DNA from: an uncultured Coriobacteriaceae bacterium
Lineage (GTDB): Bacteria > Actinomycetota > Coriobacteriia > Coriobacteriales > QAMH01
Direction of reading: 5' to 3'
Assembly: GCA_902783925.1 (NCBI GenBank)
Contig: CACZSV010000203.1
Span: 1-8,933 of the forward strand
Length of the DNA stretch: 8,933 nt
The notes under the pieces were generated by a model. The model saw only the letters and a list, made by a program, of their open reading frames with translations, searched no databases and was not told where the DNA came from. Below, piece by piece: positions 6,131 to 8,933 of the stretch. Every line of letters starts with the position of its first letter. Positions within the stretch are counted from its first letter, which is position 1. The translations under genes and the position numbers were made by a program.

Positions 6131-7195
6131 ATGTCGTTATCCATTGGCATAGTCGGACTTCCCAATGTTGGCAAGTCGACCCTGTTCACCGCACTAACCG
6201 ATCAAACCGGTCTTGCCGCAAACTATCCGTTTGCGACTATCGACCCCAATGTCGGCATCGTCCCCGTGCCAGACGAGCGCCTGCAGAAACTCGCGGATAT
6301 CGTGCATCCCGGGCGAATCGTACCCGCGACCGTCGAATTCGTCGATATCGCCGGGCTCGTCAAAGGCGCAAGCGAAGGGGAAGGGCTAGGCAACCAGTTT
6401 CTTGCCAATATCCGCGAGACCGATGCGATTTGCGAAGTCGTGCGTTTCTTCAGCGATCCGGATGTCATACGCCACGAGAGCAGCCATGATCCGGCAAGCG
6501 ACATTGAGACCATACGCACCGAACTCGTGCTCGCCGACCTCTCCACGCTCGAGCACGCGTTGAGCCGTCTGGAAAAGGACGCCAAGCGCGATAAGAGCAA
6601 CGCTCCAAAGTTCGAGATGGCAAAGCGCATGGAAGAGTGGCTCAACGAGGGCAAGCCTGCCCGCCTTTTGGAAATGAGTGATGAGGAGCGCGAATTGCTC
6701 TACGACTTGCATCTGCTCACCATGAAGCCGGTCATGTATCTGGCGAATGTCGACGAAGACCAGGTCACGGCAGACTTCGATCCAATCGATGGCGTCAAAC
6801 CGCTGCCAATATGCGCGCAGGTGGAAGCAGAGCTCGCCGAGCTCGAGCCAGAAGAGAAGGCGGAATTTCTCGCCGACCTCGGGCTTGAGGAGCCGGGCCT
6901 TTCGCGTCTTGCCAAAGAAGCATACCGACTGCTCGGCTTGCAGTCCTTCTTCACGGCCGGCGAGATGGAAGTCAAGGCGTGGACCGTGCCCATTGGGGCG
7001 AAAGCTCCTCAGGCGGCGGGTGTCATCCACACCGATTTCGAGCGTGGGTTCATCAAGGCGGAGACCTGTAGCTACGAAGACTACATTGCCTACGGTGGCG
7101 AGGCCGGCTGTCGCGAGAAGGGTCGTTTGCGCCAAGAAGGCAAGGAATATGTCGTGCAAGATGGCGACGTTATGCATTTCAAGTTCAACGTGTAG
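6131..7195 (+). CDS. ychF: Redox-regulated ATPase/GTPase YchF (Obg family)
   Basis: A 354-residue cytoplasmic P-loop protein of the universally conserved YchF/OLA1 family, which binds ribosomes and prefers ATP to GTP. The nucleotide-binding motifs are GLPNVGKS (9-16, Walker A/G1), DIAGL (72-76, G3) and NVDE (206-209). The last is the NxxE signature that replaces the usual NKxD of GTPases and explains the altered base preference. A helical insert spans about 120-200, and a C-terminal TGS domain runs from about 270 to the end (FIKAETCSYEDYI at 307-319, GDVMHFKFNV at 345-354). Length is normal for the family. The frame is open back to 5912, but the G1 motif fixes the start at ATG 6131. GAAGGAGAG at 6112-6120, inside the end of the preceding gene, lies 10 bases upstream. 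The gap to that gene is 7 bases, so it is probably co-transcribed with the two membrane-protein genes. Residues 112-119 depart somewhat from the usual sequence before DP..DIE.I but remain plausible. Confidence 0.97.
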   Translation: MSLSIGIVGLPNVGKSTLFTALTDQTGLAANYPFATIDPNVGIVPVPDERLQKLADIVHPGRIVPATVEFVDIAGLVKGASEGEGLGNQFLANIRETDAICEVVRFFSDPDVIRHESSHDPASDIETIRTELVLADLSTLEHALSRLEKDAKRDKSNAPKFEMAKRMEEWLNEGKPARLLEMSDEERELLYDLHLLTMKPVMYLANVDEDQVTADFDPIDGVKPLPICAQVEAELAELEPEEKAEFLADLGLEEPGLSRLAKEAYRLLGLQSFFTAGEMEVKAWTVPIGAKAPQAAGVIHTDFERGFIKAETCSYEDYIAYGGEAGCREKGRLRQEGKEYVVQDGDVMHFKFNV

Positions 7196-7212
7196 ATAGT
7201 ACGCAGGCAGCT

Positions 7213-7241
7213 TTGCATATGTTTCGTATGAACGGTTGAAT
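7213..7241 (+). promoter_or_regulatory. Weak candidate promoter for guaA
   Basis: TTGCAT (7213-7218) and TTGAAT (7236-7241) are separated by exactly 17 bases in the 79-base gap between ychF and guaA. They match the consensus boxes at 3 and 4 of 6 positions. No terminator hairpin was seen in the gap, so guaA may instead, or also, be read through from ychF. No purine riboswitch or PurR-like palindrome was recognised. Confidence 0.25.
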
Positions 7242-7274
7242 GGGTTTTTCGCCTTTAGATAGGAGCTAGCAACT

Positions 7275-8858
7275 ATGGCATCTGATGACCAAAAGGTACT
7301 GGTAGTTGATTTCGGGGCGCAATATGGGCAACTTATTGCCCGCCGTGTCCGCGACTTGGGTGTCTACTCGGAGATAATCTCGTGCGATGCGACGGCGGAC
7401 GAGATACGCGCCGCCCGTCCAAGCGCCATCATCCTCTCCGGTGGCCCGGCAAGCGTCTATGCGCCCGATGCCCCATCTGTCGACGCCGCCGTCTTCGATC
7501 TCGGTGTTCCCGTGCTCGGATTCTGCTATGGGCAGCAGATCGCCGCCGTCACGCTCGGCGGTGAGGTCGGTCATACGGAAGCGGGGGAGTATGGCCCCGC
7601 GCGCATCATGAGAAGCGGCGAATCGCAGCTGCTTGCGGGTACGCCCGAGGAGCAGACCGTGTGGATGAGCCATCGCGATGCGGTGTCTCAGGTGCCCGAT
7701 GGGTTCGTTGTCACGAGTTCGACGGCGAATTGCCCCGTTGCCTCCATGGAGTCTCCCGAACGCCGCATTTATGCAACGCAGTTCCATCCGGAAGTGCGCC
7801 ATACCGAGTATGGACGTCAGATACTCTCGAACTTCCTCTTTGGAATATGCAATCTTGTCGATAACTGGACCATGGACAACATCGTCGAGCAAGAAGTCGA
7901 CGCGATTCACGAAAAGGTAGGGGACAGGCGTGTCATTCTCGGTCTTTCCGGCGGCGTGGACTCGAGCGTGGTGGCCGCGCTGTGCGCGCGTGCCATTGGG
8001 CGGCAGCTCACCTGCGTGTTCGTGAATCATGGGTTGTTGCGCAAGGGTGAGCCCGAGCAGGTCGAGGAAGTCTTCACCAAGCAGTTTGACGTCGATTTCG
8101 TGCATGTGCATGCCGAAGAACGATATGCGCAACTGCTTGCCAATATTACCGAACCGGAGGAAAAGCGCCGCATTATCGGCACGCAATTCTGGAACGAGTT
8201 CTTTGCGGTGGCGCAAGATCTCGATGGTGTCGAGTTTCTGGCGCAAGGCACCATCTATCCCGATATCATCGAGAGCGGTGCGCGCAAGACGGGCGGCAAG
8301 GCGTCGACCATCAAGAGCCACCACAATCTGATTCCGTTTCCGGAGGGCGTGCATTTCGATCTCATCGAACCGCTCGACCACTTCTTCAAAGACGAGGTCC
8401 GCGCGCTGGGCAAAGCGCTTGGCTTGCCCGATCACATCGTCTACCGTCAGCCCTTCCCGGGTCCTGGTCTCGCCATCCGCATCATTGGCGCTGTCACGCC
8501 CGAAAAGCTCACGATGCTTAAAGATGCGGACGCTATCGTGCGCGAAGAGATAGACGCGTACAACGCGGCGCTCTTCGAAAAGACGGGGGAACGCAACAGC
8601 GAACGTAGCGTTTGGCAGTACTTTGCTGTCTTGCCGGACATCAAGAGCGTTGGCGTGATGGGGGACGAGCGTACATACCAGCGTCCGATTATCTTGCGTG
8701 CAGTCGATAGCAGCGATGCGATGACGGCAGATTGGGCGAAGCTGCCCTACGAGCTGCTCTCGCGCATATCCGCGCGTATCGTGGGCGAGGTCGACGGCGT
8801 CAACCGTGTCGTCTATGACATCACGAGCAAGCCGCCTGCAACTATTGAGTGGGAGTGA
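7275..8858 (+). CDS. guaA: GMP synthase, glutamine-hydrolysing
   Basis: A 527-residue two-domain enzyme that converts XMP, ATP and glutamine to GMP in the cytoplasm, the last step of de novo guanine nucleotide synthesis. The class I glutamine amidotransferase domain (about 7-190) has its triad: Cys84 in GFCYGQQ (82-88), and His171 and Glu173 in QFHPEV (169-174). The oxyanion strand is at SGGP (55-58). The ATP-pyrophosphatase domain has its P-loop SGGVDSS at 225-231. The C-terminal GMP-synthase dimerisation domain (about 405-527) ends with the family signature DITSKPPATIEWE. Length matches bacterial GuaA. AGGAG at 7261-7265 lies 9 bases before the ATG. One oddity is that the loop after KSHHN (347-351) reads LIPFPEG, where E. 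coli and B. subtilis have VGGLP. The gene is complete and apparently functional. A long open frame on the opposite strand (8435-7266) is a codon-bias shadow. Confidence 0.99.
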   Translation: MASDDQKVLVVDFGAQYGQLIARRVRDLGVYSEIISCDATADEIRAARPSAIILSGGPASVYAPDAPSVDAAVFDLGVPVLGFCYGQQIAAVTLGGEVGHTEAGEYGPARIMRSGESQLLAGTPEEQTVWMSHRDAVSQVPDGFVVTSSTANCPVASMESPERRIYATQFHPEVRHTEYGRQILSNFLFGICNLVDNWTMDNIVEQEVDAIHEKVGDRRVILGLSGGVDSSVVAALCARAIGRQLTCVFVNHGLLRKGEPEQVEEVFTKQFDVDFVHVHAEERYAQLLANITEPEEKRRIIGTQFWNEFFAVAQDLDGVEFLAQGTIYPDIIESGARKTGGKASTIKSHHNLIPFPEGVHFDLIEPLDHFFKDEVRALGKALGLPDHIVYRQPFPGPGLAIRIIGAVTPEKLTMLKDADAIVREEIDAYNAALFEKTGERNSERSVWQYFAVLPDIKSVGVMGDERTYQRPIILRAVDSSDAMTADWAKLPYELLSRISARIVGEVDGVNRVVYDITSKPPATIEWE

Positions 8859-8886
8859 CGAAAGGCTATTTCGAGGCGTAGATTTT

Positions 8887-8923
8887 CCGTCCGCTGAGTA
8901 CCGCAGAGTGTCGCAGCGTACGG
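8887..8923. repeat. Imperfect inverted repeat downstream of guaA
   Basis: CCGT (8887-8890) plus CGCTG (8892-8896) pair with CAGCG (8914-8918) plus ACGG (8920-8923). This gives nine base pairs interrupted by one C/T mismatch, around a 17-base loop. No T-run follows, so it is not a standard terminator; it could be a leader structure or operator for the next gene. GGGAG at 8922-8926 near the window edge could be the ribosome binding site of a gene that starts beyond the window. Confidence 0.3.
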
Positions 8924-8933
8924 GAGAAACGCA

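Noticed and set aside
7266..8435. Long open frame (389 codons) on the - strand across guaA
   Set aside because: It is wholly antisense to a complete, motif-perfect GMP synthase, has no recognisable domain, and is expected from strong third-position G/C bias.

Overview
This window reads as an ordinary chromosomal segment of a Gram-positive actinobacterium. The best guess is Coriobacteriia, close to Eggerthellaceae. This rests on general protein character and on moderately high G+C with strong G/C preference at third codon positions. It is an inference, not a proven identity. All convincing genes lie on the + strand. No tRNA, rRNA, CRISPR array, insertion sequence or phage gene was seen.

Layout. 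(1) 1-506: a small stand-alone STAS-domain protein (anti-sigma-factor-antagonist type) with a strong ribosome binding site, closed by a clear hairpin terminator whose flanks would also allow termination on the other strand. (2) 507-952: an AT-richer stretch with no recognisable gene. (3) 953-3206: a candidate promoter overlapped by a 22-bp imperfect palindrome, then a 724-residue membrane-bound HD-GYP protein. Its parts are an ECF-S-like multi-helix N-terminus, a second sensor module outside the membrane, and a C-terminal HD-GYP domain with all signature motifs intact, so it is probably a cyclic-di-GMP phosphodiesterase. (4) 3207-7195: a likely three-gene transcription unit. It holds a membrane-anchored CapA-family (PGA_cap) protein, a YbhN/LPG-synthase-TM-family membrane protein with a long acidic tail, and the universal ATPase/GTPase YchF. 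The gaps are 12 and 7 bases. (5) 7196-8933: guaA, GMP synthase, complete, with a short tail region that ends in a possible Shine-Dalgarno for a gene beyond the window.

How the genes may work together. YchF and GuaA are housekeeping proteins. The CapA-like and YbhN-like proteins are both membrane or envelope proteins, and their tight spacing suggests a shared envelope job, but the substrate cannot be read from sequence. The HD-GYP protein couples an external or small-molecule signal to nucleotide second-messenger turnover. It has its own promoter and is separated from the STAS gene by a terminator and about 0.5 kb.

I did not find a clearly new multi-gene system. The points most worth a second look are the HD-GYP sensor architecture with its palindromic promoter, the CapA/YbhN pair, and the bidirectional terminator next to an apparently empty AT-rich stretch.
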